The position numbers and the translations under genes are program-made. Below the pieces are notes generated by a model. It made no database searches and had not been told where the DNA came from. It saw only the letters and a program-made list of their open reading frames with translations. 64,000 nucleotides of DNA from assembly GCA_028583405.1 (NCBI GenBank), contig CM053258.1, forward strand, positions 1,432,824-1,496,823, written 5' to 3'. Each line of letters begins with the position of its first letter. Within the stretch, counting starts at the first letter, position 1. Positions 62,725 to 64,000 of this stretch are shown piece after piece. This stretch comes from Pogonophryne albipinna. Lineage: Eukaryota > Chordata > Actinopteri > Perciformes > Artedidraconidae.

Positions 62725-62983
62725 CACTCCATGCTTTAATGTTCAATAAGCTCTTTCTTGTTCTCATACTGCCTGTGCTGCAGCACCTCTTTTCACCCTC
62801 CGTCTGAAACTAGAGCCCAGTCTGCTCGGATTGGTTAGCTGGCAGGCTCTGTTGTGATTGGTCAACCGCTTAGAGATGTCCCGCCCCTTAGCCTATCACG
62901 TACAATGTGTTGGAGCGCTAGCCAATAGAAGCGTGAGTGTAACATGATGTCACTGTGTTCAGTAAGTAAACAAAGGAGTCTAA

Positions 62984-63598
62984 CGGTATGTCCACACAGC
63001 AGCTTTAAACAAATCTTCCAACACTTCTCTGCCCATTGACTTTGAATGGGGATGACGTCACTTTGCCTCGCTTTTCGCTGAACTGCATTGTGGGGGAGCG
63101 AACCGAAGATTTCCAGGATTTCCAGGATTTTCAGGATTCAAAAGTTGAGCAATGTTCAACTTTTGAAGCTGAGCTGGAAGCGTCAGCCAATCAAATCCCG
63201 TTTATGCAAATCTGACAGTAGAAGCGCTAGCCAATCAAACCGCGTGCAAGCTGGGAGAGCCAGACCGCAGTTCATTTCCTCATATTCCAAACGAGAAATT
63301 ACGGTAGCAAATCACCCAGTTCTTTACGACCAGAACTATTTACCGGGATACAAAGCAGAGGAACCAGCATGGAGGGAGGAGGCAGAGACAGTGGGTGAAA
63401 CTGGTAGGTTTTCGCCTGTTTGGGGATTTTATATCCAGTTTACTTCGTTTTAACATTGCTATTGCTTTGTATGTCGGGGGCGGGAGATTCATGTGATTGG
63501 TTGTTGGTCGCGTTGCTCGCAAAAAATCCCCAAGCTTTCAGACACGCCCAGCTCCAAGATTTTCAAGATTTTTGAAAAGCTGCTGTGTGGACGTACCG
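62984..63598. mobile_element. Harbinger-like MITE, 615 bp
   Basis: Ends cggtatgtccacacagcagc and, inverted, cggtacgtccacacagcagc, with TAA at 62981-62983 and 63599-63601. TAA fits the PIF/Harbinger TWA target, and the element carries a MADF-domain remnant (63294-63403), the DNA-binding partner protein encoded by Harbinger elements. Confidence 0.82.
63294..63403 (+). pseudogene. MADF-domain exon remnant
   Basis: The frame reads EITVANHPVLYDQNYLPGYK, then AEEPAWREEAETVGETG, ending at donor gtaggt. HPVLYD and the Trp-containing helix (AW..EAE.VG) match the first half of MADF domains. The second half is missing. Confidence 0.65.
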
Positions 63599-63601
63599 TA
63601 A

Positions 63602-64000
63602 TGGAGGCGTTTCAGGCGCGGGGGGGTGGGTGCTATCAGTGTCTTAAAATAAGACACTGATACTGGTAAACTTCCAACGTCTCCCCAAAAATGCGATGTC
63701 CAGAAGAAGGTAGAAGACGTGGAGCCGTGGATTTGTGCCAGTTTTTCCTTTGGATCGAGTCCTCTAGGGCGGGGGGGTCCAACTCAGTTTCATCGTGGGC
63801 CACATCAGCATTATGGTTGCACTCAAAGGGCCGGTCGTAACTTTCAATCTCAATCTTTATTTATTTATATAAAATATTTAACCTCAGTTGACCAAAGTGC
63901 TGCACAGGGAACAAATATATAATAACACAATAGGAGTCAAATAATAAAACAAAGCACAATAACTAGAAACGTATAAAAACACATACAAATAAAAAAATGT
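63602..64000. other. intergenic with hAT-like and tail-like fragments
   Basis: 63767-63830 (gggggggtccaactcagttt, gggccacatcagcattatgg) resembles an end of a hAT element. From 63838 tttcaatctcaatctttatt and an A-rich stretch resemble the tail of a dispersed repeat. No gene. Confidence 0.4.

Larger units (their letters stand above)
60957..62930 (+). repeat. dispersed repeat, copy 3, split by a hAT element
   Basis: Left part 60957-61007 (aggcccaataacaaagacgt) and right part 62733-62930 (ctctttcttgttctcatact, gcctgtgctgcagcacctct, ttagcctatcacgtacaatg) together match copies at 52378 and, inverted, 29805. The hAT element at 61008-62724 interrupts it. Confidence 0.88.

Overview
The window is vertebrate, almost certainly teleost fish, genomic DNA. 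It has spliced genes with GT-AG introns, long CA/TG microsatellites, several large minisatellites, and a mix of Tc1, hAT, piggyBac/Kolobok-like, Harbinger-like, BEL/Pao and Ty3/gypsy elements that is typical of fish. The species cannot be told from the sequence.

The only well-supported host gene is cd109, a GPI-anchored thioester protein of the alpha-2-macroglobulin/complement family. It lies on the minus strand from the start codon at 29527 to beyond position 1. Seventeen exons are recognised with compatible splice phases: exons 1-4 (signal peptide and first macroglobulin domains) at 29.5-22.5 kb, then thirteen exons (P1-P13) from 20.3 to 0.95 kb that carry the later macroglobulin domains, the GCGEQ thioester and most of the thioester domain. 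About 500 codons are missing between exon 4 and P1, where an exact 1000-N gap lies between two tandem repeats. Exon 4 also carries two one-base frame breaks at four-base homopolymers. Both look like assembly faults more than gene death.

The cd109 introns are dominated by tandem repeats. A 72-bp minisatellite sits in three introns, one copy inverted. A 33-bp minisatellite of about 4.8 kb has an inverted partner upstream of the gene. A 57-bp array of about 2.1 kb lies just upstream of the promoter. Two repeats grew out of exon-intron boundaries: ten copies of the exon 4 end with its splice donor, and three copies of the P11 acceptor region. Transposons add to this: a Tc1 copy begins six bases inside the intron that follows P11.

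From 36.2 to 49.9 kb lies a nest of elements. A decayed BEL/Pao gag-pol is joined in frame to the 3' half of a Ty3/gypsy pol. The 3' LTR of the gypsy part is split by a 6.5-kb TTAA-flanked element. That element carries a broken zinc-finger gene with a 20-residue coding repeat and a recombinase-like tail, and has itself been hit by a hAT element.

From 50 to 64 kb are inverted-repeat elements, a young Ty3/gypsy retrotransposon (53689-58966, 418-bp LTRs, GTTAG target duplication) just upstream of an Ig V-set pseudogene, a LINE endonuclease fragment, a hAT element with CACTCCAT target duplications, and a Harbinger-like element holding a MADF-domain remnant. Apart from cd109, no intact host gene is evident.
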